Assembly: GCF_000187245.1 (NCBI RefSeq) | Contig: NC_027863.1 | Location: 556,735-620,734 of the forward strand | DNA from: Ogataea parapolymorpha DL-1 | Taxonomy: Eukaryota > Ascomycota > Pichiomycetes > Pichiales > Pichiaceae | DNA length: 64,000 bases | Direction: 5' to 3' | Shown here: piece after piece, positions 42,473 to 53,434 of the stretch | Position numbering within the stretch: position 1 is the first letter of the stretch | Layout of the letters: each line of letters begins with the position of its first letter | Notes under the pieces: model-generated | What the model was told of the DNA's origin: nothing | Seen by the model: only the letters and a program-made list of their open reading frames with translations | The model's database searches: none | Made by a program: the position numbers and the translations under genes

Positions 42473-43618
42473 ATGAGTACTAATGGCATTAGCTACGGTC
42501 TGCGGACCGGCGTTCAGCACGACGAAAACGCCCCAACAAATCTCAAAGAGCAGCACCAGCCAACCAGAACCGTTCCGGCCAAACAACGAAAGGTGCTAGG
42601 AGTGATTCCAGACTCCTCGCTGAACACAAGACAAGCGGATTCGAAAACGCTCAAATCTGTCAAACCGCAGCCGGAGGACGACGACGAGGATGACTACGAC
42701 GTTTCCCAGTTTGTTAATGAGCCAATGTCGCCGATCATGAACGACAGAATCGTTCAGGAGATCACCAGAGCGTACATCAAGCACTCCAAAGACTATTTGG
42801 ACCCGACCGACGAGGACACTTTTGACGTGTCGATGGTGGCCGAATACGGGAACCAGATCTTCAACTACCTACATGAGCTGGAGTACAAATACGCCCCGAA
42901 CCCAAGATATGTCGAGGAGGTGCAAAACGAGCTGACTTGGGAGCACCGGGCGACACTGATGAACTGGCTGGTGCAACTGCACGCGCGGTTCAACCTGCTA
43001 CCAGAAACGCTGTTTCTTACTGTCAACATCATCGACCGGTTCTTGTCGGTGAAAACAATCTCGCTGTCCCGCTTCCAACTGTGTGGTGCCGTTGCTCTGT
43101 TCATTGCTGCCAAATACGAGGAAATCAACGTGCCCACCATCAAGCAGATGATCTACATGGTGGGCGACCAGTTCACGATCCCAGAGTTCTTGCGCGCTGA
43201 AAAATTTATGGTCGAGGTGCTGAAGTTCGAGTTCGGCTGGCCGGGGCCAATGTCGTTCCTGCGCCGGGGCTCCAAAGCCGACGACTACGACAACGAGGTG
43301 AGAACCTTGGCCAAATACTTCATCGAGGTGACCATCATGGACCCCAGGTTTGTGGCCTCTGCTCCCAGCTGGCTGGCGGCCGGTGCGCAATTCCTGGCGC
43401 GCAGGATGCTGGGCCGTGGCAACTGGACCGATCTGCACGTTTTCTACTCGGGCTACACTGCAGAGCAGCTGGAGCCGTTGGCCGAGGCGGTGGAAGAGTG
43501 CTGTTTGCGCGCGGCAGCGCACCACCACGCGGTCTACGAGAAGTACAGCGAGCGCCGGTTCAAGCGGTCGGCTAGGTACGTGCGGGACTACCTCGAGGCT
43601 CTCTATCAGGAGGAGTGA
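42473..43618 (+). CDS. CLB4: B-type cyclin, CLB3/CLB4 type
   Basis: The product has 381 residues. Cyclin box: LTWEHRATLMNWLVQLHARF then NLLPETLFLTVNIIDRFLSV; second fold: EFGWPGPMSFLRRGSKADDY and DLHVFYSGYTAEQLEPLAEA. The LTWE, WPGPM and FYSGYT wording is that of Clb3/Clb4, not of Clb2 (elsewhere in this window). An acidic stretch DDDEDDYDVSQF precedes the core. A possible degenerate destruction box, RKVLGVIPD (R39, L42), is in the N-terminus. It should drive Cdk1 in S/G2 and spindle assembly. Its GC content is clearly higher than that of CLB2. The Clb3 versus Clb4 choice is arbitrary, since pre-WGD yeasts have one. Confidence 0.88.
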   Translation: MSTNGISYGLRTGVQHDENAPTNLKEQHQPTRTVPAKQRKVLGVIPDSSLNTRQADSKTLKSVKPQPEDDDEDDYDVSQFVNEPMSPIMNDRIVQEITRAYIKHSKDYLDPTDEDTFDVSMVAEYGNQIFNYLHELEYKYAPNPRYVEEVQNELTWEHRATLMNWLVQLHARFNLLPETLFLTVNIIDRFLSVKTISLSRFQLCGAVALFIAAKYEEINVPTIKQMIYMVGDQFTIPEFLRAEKFMVEVLKFEFGWPGPMSFLRRGSKADDYDNEVRTLAKYFIEVTIMDPRFVASAPSWLAAGAQFLARRMLGRGNWTDLHVFYSGYTAEQLEPLAEAVEECCLRAAAHHHAVYEKYSERRFKRSARYVRDYLEALYQEE

Positions 43619-43816
43619 GGCGGTGCTCTGAGATTTACAGTATTTACGCTATGTAGTAGGGTCGAGTAATTATTTTTAATACCACGTGATATGAACGAGG
43701 GCTTTAGTGAGATTGGCCAGCCGCAGCTGGCCACCCGCCACGGTGGCTGGTAACTGTTCTTGGAAAAATTTGTCAAAGAAAAAATTCACCTTTAACCAAA
43801 CTACACAGATATCGCA

Positions 43817-44230
43817 ATGTCCGGATCAGGTGCCTCTGGAAACAAGTTCCGTATGTCGTTGGCCTTGCCAACTGGAGCTATCATGAACTGCGCAGACAAC
43901 TCCGGCGCTAGAAACCTCTATGTCCTGGCCGTCAAGGGTACCGGTGCCAGATTGAACAGACTGCCAGCCGCCTCTGTTGGAGACATGGTGATGGCCACCG
44001 TCAAGAAGGGTAAGCCAGACCTCAGAAAGAAGGTCATGCCAGCTATCGTTGTGAGACAGGCCAAGGCCTGGAGAAGAAAGGACGGTGTGTTCTTGTACTT
44101 CGAGGACAACGCCGGTGTGATTGTGAACCCGAAGGGAGAGATGAAGGGATCGGCCATTACTGGACCTGTTGGTAAGGAGTGTGCCGACCTGTGGCCTCGT
44201 ATTGCCTCGAACTCTGGTGTTGTGGTTTAA
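43817..44230 (+). CDS. RPL23: RPL23, cytosolic 60S protein uL14
   Basis: The product has 137 residues, the exact family length. [40 protein letters not shown] and [20 protein letters not shown] are near-identical to yeast Rpl23. The gene needs no intron here, whereas both S. cerevisiae copies have one. Several invariant Leu positions are CTG, which shows that CTG is read as Leu. RPL23 lies directly upstream of TEL1, as in S. cerevisiae (YBL087C-YBL088C). Confidence 0.97.
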   Translation: MSGSGASGNKFRMSLALPTGAIMNCADNSGARNLYVLAVKGTGARLNRLPAASVGDMVMATVKKGKPDLRKKVMPAIVVRQAKAWRRKDGVFLYFEDNAGVIVNPKGEMKGSAITGPVGKECADLWPRIASNSGVVV

Positions 44231-44325
44231 GCAGGACCGGGCTCGATCTTGATTACGTAAAGAGGGAAGATGAAATAAAATAATTTATCGATTTTTGTTA
44301 GTAGACATAGCATCAGCAGCTTTAG

Positions 44326-47300
44326 ATGCGGCTATTCGGAATCGCAGGTACGTTATTTTCTGCCCACTGGCTAATAAACAGAGTCGCTTGTGTCGTCGAA
44401 AGTGCGCGAGCGCGCCGAGGCGCTGAATGAGCTGGAGGCGGCTGATTTGGGCTCGGCTGCCGTGCGCGACAACGCGGACCGGCTGCTGCGCGCTCTGTCG
44501 CAAAGCATAGCGCTCGATGCAGTGCCGTATTTGCGTGCCGACGTTTCTGAGCGCGGATCGGGCGTTTTGGAGACGCGGATCGGCAAGACGGCGGATATAG
44601 TGCGCCGTTTGTGCCAGGCGATCTCGCAGCCCGAGACCGTTGCACGGCTGAGGTATCGCCAGCTGAGCGAGATGGTGGACATTCTACTGGGCCACATGGT
44701 GTGTGGAGGCGGCGAATTGCGCATTTTCGAGCCTGCTGCGCTCGCAATGGCGCGCGCTCTGTACTCTTTGGTCTGTGTGCCGAATTTCAAGAGCCACCTC
44801 AAACCAGAGAACCACGAGGCGATAGTTCGCACGGTGGTGGACTGTTTGGCTTTGGCGAGTGACACACAGCAGATTCTTGTGAACGCGCTGCTCCAGCTGC
44901 TATGCGAGTACGTCATTCCTGTGAATTCCTCGAGCATGGAGATGTTTTTACGGGAGCAACCATATTACAAGGCGATGGTGAGCTTTTGCGAGGGTCGATG
45001 TGGCGCAAAAATGGCAGAGACAGAGACGGCTGTGTTTCTGGTGCGGCTGATGCGCCAGGTCATGGCAGACAGTCGGCTGGTGGACACGGCGCTGGCGGAG
45101 CGGGCTTTTTGGGCTGGCGTGCGGATCGTGGCTGGAATGCGCACGGTGAGCATGGCTGCGACGCAGCTGGCTGTGGCGGAGTTCATTGGCGCAATGGGCG
45201 AGTTTACTCACGTTTTTGGGACGAACGAGGCAGATATCCACTGTGTGCTGTGTTTTGGCGTGCAAATCTGCGCCGCGCGCCGCGAGATGGGCGCAGCAGT
45301 GGCCCCGACGCTGGAACGGTACTTTGCTGTGGCGGTGCCGCCGTCTGGAGTCAAAAAACAGCGTCTTTCCGGCGTCGCGAGCCAGATCTCGCTGCTTTTG
45401 CGGCGCAGCTCGTGTTTGGACTTCGTTGCGTTTTTGGGGGACAATATCGCGGATCTGGACCGGTCTGTGGCGTGTGCGGCGCTGGATATAGTGCAGGAGT
45501 GGCTGGGAATTGATAGAGTGCTGGAAAAGCTGGCTATACACGCAGAATTTCTTGCTACGCAATTTTTGCACGTTGTCCAGTTGCACGACGCCAGTCTCAG
45601 CCAGGACGCACTACGGTGTTTAGGAGCGCTGCTGTTAGAGTCCGACACTGCCCCTGAAATTGACCGTGTCGTGAAAACGAGTCTGGAGCTAGTCAGGGAC
45701 CCGAAACTATGCAGAGAGGCGTGTGTGCTATTCTGCGCAGCTCTGCGGAAAAAAAATATCTACAGTCTGCTCGACCGCTCGACGTTGCTACAGCTCACCA
45801 TGGCGATCGATATCTTCGATATGAACGGCCCGCACAGCGTGTGTGCTGAGAGCCTGCAATTTTGGGACGCGGTGCTCGAGTTCTGCCAACCTGCCGTGGA
45901 CGAGCTAAGAGACTATTTTCCGGATAATAAACGGCGGCTGCGCAGCAAAGTTGTCGACTGGGTGCTGCACAAGGGCTTTCGGCCGGCGACGGTCGACGAT
46001 GCACGGGCCATGGCTGGTTTTTTGAGACAGAATGCAGATCTGGGGCCCAAATTTGTCGAGCTCGAGACGGCGCTGCGCGGGTGGCTGCGCGAGATGCGGC
46101 CATCGCGCGAGGCCGTGTGCTGGGCGTTGCTGCTATGCGAATTGGGGGTGGCAGACGAGGGGTGTTTGGCGTTTGAGCCGGCGTTCGTTGTGAACTGTGC
46201 CGCCTCGCTCGGCGTGGCTCCGCGGTTTGTTTTCGCGCTGGAGGTACAGCCGCTGGATAAAATGCTGCTGATGATCAACAGCGGGCAGAGCCAGCCTGAA
46301 GAAATGGCTGCCTTGGCCACGCAGCTCAGTCCGACGGAGCTGCTGTCAGTGTGCGAGACAATTGCAGAAAAAGATATATTTATTGCTTCCCCCGATATGT
46401 TGGTTCCCCTAGTCACTGCACACGAGACGAAAACGGCTGAGCGCACGGTCGTGGCTCTGTGCCGGCTGCTCGAGCCCCACGCTGGCGTCTGGACGGGCTC
46501 CGATGCGTTTGTGCACCTGTGTGATATTTACGAGTACCTGTTGCAGCTGGACGAAAAAAAGCTCGTTTGCACGCGGCTGGCAAAGTTTCATGTGCTCAGA
46601 CTGTGCATTCGGGTGTACACAGAAACGAAGAAACAGGAGGATTTGGCCCGGATTGTGCGCTCATTCACAGAGAGCAGCTGCTACGTGCGGCTGGACGTGG
46701 CTCCGTTTCTGGCTGGCCTGCTTGACTTTAATTTCGACATGCTGGCGACGTTGCTGGCCACATTTGAGCCGCAACGGTCAGCCGAGGCTGCACGCGTATT
46801 TTGCCAATTTTGCGCCGCCGTCAGCGCGCGGTCCACGGCCGCCCGGCTGGCGTGTTTCTGCAACCTGCTAGACCTGTGTTCGTTTGAGAACGTGGCCAAC
46901 TTGCTACCAGAAACGCTGGCCGAACTGGCACAAGGCTGTGGCGGGCCACGGGCGTTTCTGGAAAAATACAAGCTCCCCATCGTCAAGGTCTGGATGGGGT
47001 TTGGCCGGTCTGTGCTTGCGTTTCCGAGCGAGCTATTTTCGCTCGACACGCGGCAGTTTCTGCAGCTGGTGGGCGCTGAAGTCGTGGCGATATGTCTTGC
47101 CTACGGCGGTTCCGGGCTGATTGCACGTGTGGCGGCCATTTTGGAGCGTAGCACATGCGTGCTCGTGTGCGACGCGGTGTCGCTGGCCGTAGCTCTTGCC
47201 TGGACAAAAAATGGTTGCAGAGAAAAAATATTTGCCAAACTAGAGCAACACTGCGGAAACGAGCTCGAACGCCAGAAATGTCTTGTTCTGGACCGCGTCG

Positions 47301-50300
47301 TGGAGCTCAGCGGGAGTGAATTTGCCCAGTTCGATCTGCAAATCGAAGACGGCGTGGCAGAGCTGTTTGATATGGTAGCAGGCCCTGTGAATGACGAGCT
47401 GGTGCATTTTCTGTGCATGCGCGCGCTCGCACGGCTGTGTGCCGCTCCGGCCGACGAGCAGGCCGCCCAACTTGGGCGTTTTGCGACTCTGGTCCAAGAC
47501 TGTCTGAAACTGCGTATTCCGGCCTCTCTGTGCAAAATCTATATTCCCATCGTTTGCAGGTACAACAACGCCCTGGCGGCGGCGCTGGCAGACGTGGGGA
47601 AGGATCAGTACGAGTTATGGACGCCGGTGCTCGCCCAGGAACTGCAGGAACGCAACGAGCTAAGCAAGTGGCTCTATAGAAATAGAGACCGGTTCAATGG
47701 CGATGGTGCGGAAATGGGCCTGCTTCGGACGGCGATTGCGGTTCTGGCTGGCCGACGGTGCCAACTGGACGCCGACGACGTGCTGGCTGTGCTGGTGGCA
47801 CGCAAAGATAGGTCAACGGTGCAGCTGCTGTCCGCGTTGATGGAGCAGGTAGATATTCCGGCAGTTTCGGCGTGCGCCCCAGACATTGCGGCCAGACTTT
47901 ACGATGTGCTGGAAACTGGCGTAGCACATAAGCTGCGCACATTTATTGCACGCTGTCTCGCACGCACATACGAGCAAACGGGCTTCAACCCGGCCACAGA
48001 AAAACCCGAGTTCGACCACCGTGTATTTGGTCACGTGACCCGGAGCTGGATGGGTCTGGCCTGGCTGTTGGACGCATGGCGGCCGCGGCTGGCGTCTGTG
48101 CCGGCCCGGTTTGCGTACCTCTGTCTCTGTGGTGTTCTTCGTGAGCATGACCTAGAGTTTTCTTCTGAGGAGCCCGTTTGGCCACTTGATGCTTTTGTCT
48201 GGCGACATTTGGACACCACGCCCGAAATCAGCGTCGATATCGAGAATCCGGGGTCCTGGGCGGTTGACACGTTCCGTCGCGATATTCTGCTCACGCTGTT
48301 GCCCACGCAATGGGGTCCGGTCGCCACAGCCCTGCGTAGTCTTGTCTTCCATGACCAAACAGCATTTAGCCACGTCCTGCTGTATCTTCTCGACAGGGAC
48401 CAAACCAAGATCCCTGTCTTGTCCAAAATGCTCCATACTGTCTTCTCCAAACCCCTCGATCCCTGCATTACCAAAGAGTTTATTGAGTTCGTGCTTCTGC
48501 TGCGTGCTGCCACCATCCGCGAAAATAAATTGTGTCTTCGGCTGTACGCCCAGCTAGACCTGGAAAAAGTCTACAAGGCGGCCGCTCCACTGGCTCCTCG
48601 CGCCGCTCTTATGCTCATGGAGGAGCACTGCACCAGCGGGCGGGGCAAGGACTGGCGCACAGAGCCCGAGTGGCTGTACAATACATACGCTGCGCTGGAC
48701 GAAAAAGACCTGTTTTTTGGCCTGCCCCTGCGCTCCAGCTGGGACTACGGCGTCGACAGACTGCACTGGACAGACAACACGGGCGGAAGACTCATGTTCG
48801 ACAACGCCAGGTACAACGAGCTGCAGGAGCCGCGCCAATTGGTGGCTTCCCTGTTTGATACAGGGTATGATCGACTCTCGAGCTTGCTGGGCGGCCAGAT
48901 GGCGACATTGTCGTACGAGCAGTTGTGGAAATTGGGTGAGTGGAAACTGCCGACACCTGTGGTGAGCGACAAACACACGGCGATGTACTCGCTGCTGAAA
49001 GACGCACAGAATGTGGCCACTGAGCGGACCGCGTACTTGGAAGCCAGGTTTGGCGAGCTGGCGCGACAGTTTGAGGTTTTCCGAGACTTCAGACGCGCAA
49101 GTGAGTGGGTCGTCACGCTGGCAACGTTTGAGGCTGTACAGAAGCCGCGCTGCGACTCGTGGCTGGCCCACACGGCGCCGTTCGAGATCGCTGCCGACTT
49201 GTACCAGGCGCGCACGGGACTCTGGTCACGTGACAACGAGAACGGCTGCGCCGTAGACTTGCACCGGTACGCGGAGCTGTGTCGAGGGAACGGGCGCGAG
49301 CAGCACGCGACGAACGCGGCTGTGCGTCTGGCGTGTCTGGGCGAGCGGGCAGGCGTGGGCACGGACGTGTGGGTGCTATCACAGTACAACGTGGCCGCGT
49401 CGTTCTGGACGCAGCACGAGACGAGCTATGCGCTGGAGACGTTACGGACGGCGCTGACGCGCGTTTCTATCAACGGCGAGCTGCCGCGCGGGCTTCTGCT
49501 GGCAAAATTGGTGCAATGGTCACACGAATCGCGGCAGGAGACGGCCGATCGATTGATGAGCGAGTACGTGGAGACGGAAGCGTGGGGGCAGGGCCAGGAG
49601 ACGCAGCTGGCGCAAATGTACCACATCCTGGCCGAGTTCTGTGACGCACAGGTGCGTGGAGGCGAGCTGGACAAACAGATCGAGAAGCTGGCGGCGGCCG
49701 TGGCGCAGCGGCAGCACGATCTTGCCGAGCTGCAGAAGTACGGTTCGATCGTGGGGCGCGACGAGATGCGGCGGAAAAATGCGCGGCGGGCACACCAGAG
49801 GCTGCTGGTGCAGCAGGAGACGGAGCAGGAGGAGCTGGCGGGCGCACAGCGCAACAAGACGCGGTATCTGGAACGGGCCGTGGAATTTTATGTGCGCGCA
49901 GCGATCGCCAACGACAGTTCCGTCGACCGCAACGTGGACCGATTGTGCGCACTATGGCTAGCACACACAGATGTGGACGTGGGGGCGGGGCTACACGAGA
50001 TCGAGAAGCATAAGTTTGTGCCGTGGCTGAACCAGCTCACATCGCGGCTCGCGAGCCAGACAAGCCGGTTCCAGCGCACGCTGCAGCAGCTGGTGTTTGA
50101 GATTTGCGTCCGTCATCCATACGATGGGATGTACTTGCTGCAGTCACTGATGCTGAGCGGGCAGGAGAGCGCGGACGAGGCATCCGTTGGGCGTGGCGAG
50201 GCCGCTCGCAGCGTGTGGTCTCGGCTGTTGGCGTCGGATGCTCGTGAATATGCTACCAAAGTGGAGGCGATGGCCATGGCGTGTGTGGAGCTGGCGAACC

Positions 50301-51478
50301 GCAAGTTGCATGGGGCGAAGCACACAGATGTGGGGGCCTGGTGGGTGCGCGCGCTGCCGGGCCTGCAGATGCCTGTGCCCACGGTGCAGCGCCGCGAGAC
50401 AAGTCAGGGTTACGACCCGGACCAGTACGTAGTCCAGGTGGCCCCCACGGCCAAAACCGCAGCGTCAGGGCTGAGCTTGCCCAAGATCGTCAAGGTGGTC
50501 CTGGCTTCGGGCGAGACGCACCGGATGATCCTCAAGGGCGGGTCCGACGACCTGCGCCAGGACAGTATCATGGAACAGGTGTTTGAGAAAGTGAACGTGC
50601 TGCTTGCGCAGGACTCCCACGCTCGTCGGCGGCGGCTGCGTGTGCGCACGTACAAGGTTGTGCCGTTGGGGCCCCGGTCCGGTGCAATCGAGTTTGTGTC
50701 CAATTCTGCCTCGCTGGACGAGTTGCTACGTGGGTTGCATGCGGGGGACAAGTTACGTGCGGACCGCGCCCGCGCAAGGATGAAGAGTGCACAGGAGCAT
50801 TCGCCCGCGCGCCGCGTGGCGGTTTACATGGACATCTGCGAACAGGTGCAGCCTTGCTTCCGGCATTTTTTCTTTAACAACTACACAGCCCCGGACGGTT
50901 GGTTCGAGGCGCGACTGGTGTACAGCCGCGGACTCGCGACAACAAGTATCGTGGGTCACGTGCTCGGGCTCGGCGACCGCCACTGCAACAACATCCTCGT
51001 CGACAAAGTCTCGGCCGAGCCAATCCACATCGACCTGGGCGTGGCATTCGATCAAGGCCGCGCATTCCCCGTGCCGGAGATCGTGCCGTTCCGGCTGACA
51101 AGAGACCTGGTGGACGGGCTGGGGGTGGCGGGCACGGCGGGCGTGTTCAGCCGCAGCTGCGAGAACGTGTTTGGCGTGCTGCGTGCCAACTCGACGCACA
51201 TCAGCGACATTCTCGACGTGCTTAAATACGACCCACTTTACTCGTGGACGGTGTCACCTGTGCGGGTACGGCGGGTGCAGGAAGAGTGGGGGGGAGATTG
51301 GGATGAGGCCGCGCGCCGCGACGTGGGGTCGGAGGCCAGCATGGCAATCGAAGGCGTGCTACGCAAATTACAGGCGCGCGGGCTCAGCGAAGAGGCTGTG
51401 GTGCGCGAGCTCGTGCGCGAGGCCACCGACAGCCGCAACCTGGCGTTGATGTATGCTGGCTGGGCTCCATTTCTGTAG
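44326..51478 (+). CDS. TEL1: TEL1 (ATM-type checkpoint kinase), with one 34-nt intron
   Basis: Join 44326-44347 and 44382-51478, 2372 residues. The large frame has no ATG at its start. A 7-codon first exon spliced through a 34-nt intron gives MRLFGIAESLVSSKVRERAE, which completes the TAN motif (LxSxKxRERxxALxxL) typical of Tel1/ATM. A long alpha-solenoid and FAT region follow, then the PIKK kinase: KGGSDDLRQDSIMEQVFEKV, catalytic loop LGLGDRHCNNIL and IHIDLGVAFDQG; the FATC end is SRNLALMYAGWAPFL. FRLTRDLVDGLGVAGTAGVF and the C-terminus are of Tel1, not Mec1. It senses double-strand breaks with MRX and maintains telomeres. Shorter than the ~2790-residue S. cerevisiae protein. GC-rich throughout, unlike URB1. 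Confidence 0.95.
44348..44381 (+). other. TEL1: 34-nt spliceosomal intron in TEL1
   Basis: Donor GTACGT (44348-44353), branch GGCTAAT with the branch A at intron position 27, acceptor CAG ending at 44381. Exon 1 (22 nt) ends GCA G and exon 2 begins AG TCG, giving Glu8-Ser9. Reading through instead runs into a TGA in exon 2. Confidence 0.85.
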
Positions 51479-53434
51479 AATAGAGTTAAGGCGTATTGAG
51501 GGCTAAAATAGTGGAGATGAAGAAGAGATGATCCATCGAGCCAACGGCACCTAATCTGGCAGTTATGACCGCTTTTGGAGGCAATAACTTCAGGAGTTCA
51601 GTATGATTGAGTTTGAGATCGATTTTCGTGTGACATGCTCAAGCTCACTTTTGATCCCGCCGACCGCAGTGGGAGGACCATGCTGCCACCCTGTATATGT
51701 CTATGTTGGTTCCCCACGGCATGGGGTCTCGACGTTGCCGTGTCGCGTGGAATACGTGCTGAACAACCCGTTGCCCGCCTCATAACCCATATTTACGCGT
51801 CGCATTTACTGGAGCAGGCTAGAACTGATTTGCAAGCAACTGTCTCGCCAGTACAGTGACACGATTGGCCAGGTCTCCAACGGAAATGCTCTGTGTGTCC
51901 TGGATGCTGTAGACCCTGGTCTGTTATCTCTGTTTACTTGTAGGCAGTTCTTGGTGCAGCAACAGGCAAGACGTACGCTATCAGTCCAAATGAGGATGTT
52001 GGGCGCGGATTGGCAAAACGAGACGAAAGCTCTGCTCTAGCTTAGTAGGCTACCAAAGAGGTGGAGTACTCGAAACACCTTCTAGAGCAGCTAGAAGAGA
52101 TATTCCAAACGCGTCTTTTAAAGCACCCGTCGATCTAGTCTAAATACCGAGAAAATAACTCCAGATCGCGCAAGACGCAGATACGCGAGCGATAACTATC
52201 GTGTGGGAATCTGCAATGTGTGTCCATCCTGTGGCACATGAATTGTCAAGGGAGCAGATTGGAGCTATTGAGGGACACGTTGTGTGATCGAACGGCTGAG
52301 GCGAGGCTATAGGGCAGGCTGTAGAATCTGATACTTCAGCCACGAACATCTGACTACTGAAACCACGCTCTCCCGATGGTGGAGTGATTATGGCTATTCC
52401 ACTACAGGGCACCCAAGATGTCCTCATTAACACGCAGGACTCCGCTCCGGCGCGATCGGGCTTAGACACGACACTCCGGACCTGTCGCTCGACCTGTTTA
52501 CTTTCGGCTATGCATCTGCAGCCATCTGCGGATAAATAATACTCTAGATTTTTTTCCGGATCGGCTATTGCAAGATCTTGCTGGCACGTCAGCAACTTCT
52601 AGAATATACCAGCCCCGTGGGACATTACAAGTGGAGACTCCCAGTCTCCGTTGAGGCGGCACATTTGCACGGTTGTAATTTCGCATCTAGATTATTCCGT
52701 GGCGAGATTCGCCCATGTGCGCCATGACATACCCCACTGCTAGAGTGGTTCGACCGCCATTTTGACGTCATTGCAGACGGCCCGTTAGAGGGCATGGTGG
52801 AAAAAGTGGAATTATCCGAACAAGTGCGATTCTAGCCTCCGCACTGCACGGCGCCGATCTCATTTGTGAAAATTTTGCGTGATGGTGGGGACGTGTATTG
52901 TTTGGAAATTCTTATTCAGCCATTATTAATGGGCAAACGGAGTAAACCCTGACGCGGACTGCCTCAAGTAGGAATTCCAAATAAAATTCCATTGTTCTAT
53001 TTGCTGCACAAGCACCCCATCATGTAGCGTGTACAATAGGCCACGGGCTGTTTTTAGAACAACGACAATACGGTCACTCTCGCGACTGGGGAAATGTGGG
53101 GCCGGCCGTGCACGGCGTTGAAAGGGTTTTTATCCGAAATTTAGTCTTCCAGACGAGAAAGAAATATGTAGTAAGACCTGTTGGAAAATAGCCCATCACG
53201 AGCAGCACCACCCACGCAAGACGGTAATGAGGACCATCCTGCTGTTTTTACACTTCCCTTCCTAAAAATTTTTCCATTCCCTTGCTGCATGCAGTTCAAC
53301 AATAGTCCGGATTTTTCTCCCCACCTTTTCTTAAAAAAAACCTGGGGGCTATTGGATATCCATTGTTTACCTTTGCTATAAATACGTGTTGTATCCCCAG
53401 CGTTTTCCCCAGAATCCAATCAACTATTACAAAC
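51479..53434 (+). promoter_or_regulatory. 1.96-kb region without a recognisable gene, upstream of the sugar transporter
   Basis: No supported gene, tRNA or transposon relic. The longest ORF (52140-52595, minus) has no ATG near its start and an unlikely composition. A TATAAATA box is at 53377-53384, 51 bp before the transporter ATG. The final 200 bp are pyrimidine-rich (TTTTTCTCCCCACCTTTTCT near 53310-53329). The length is exceptional for this window, consistent with a complex, nutrient-controlled promoter, but no Mig1 consensus is clear. Confidence 0.4.

Noticed and set aside
44322..44747. Minus-strand ORFs opposite the TEL1 5' end
   Set aside because: Shadow frames of the GC-rich TEL1 gene; no start context or domain.
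52140..52595. 151-codon minus-strand ORF upstream of the sugar transporter
   Set aside because: No ATG near its start, no recognisable domain and an unlikely composition; most probably chance.
52741..52760. GGTTCGACC resembling a tRNA B box
   Set aside because: The flanking T-stem cannot pair, and no acceptable A box or acceptor stem surrounds it.
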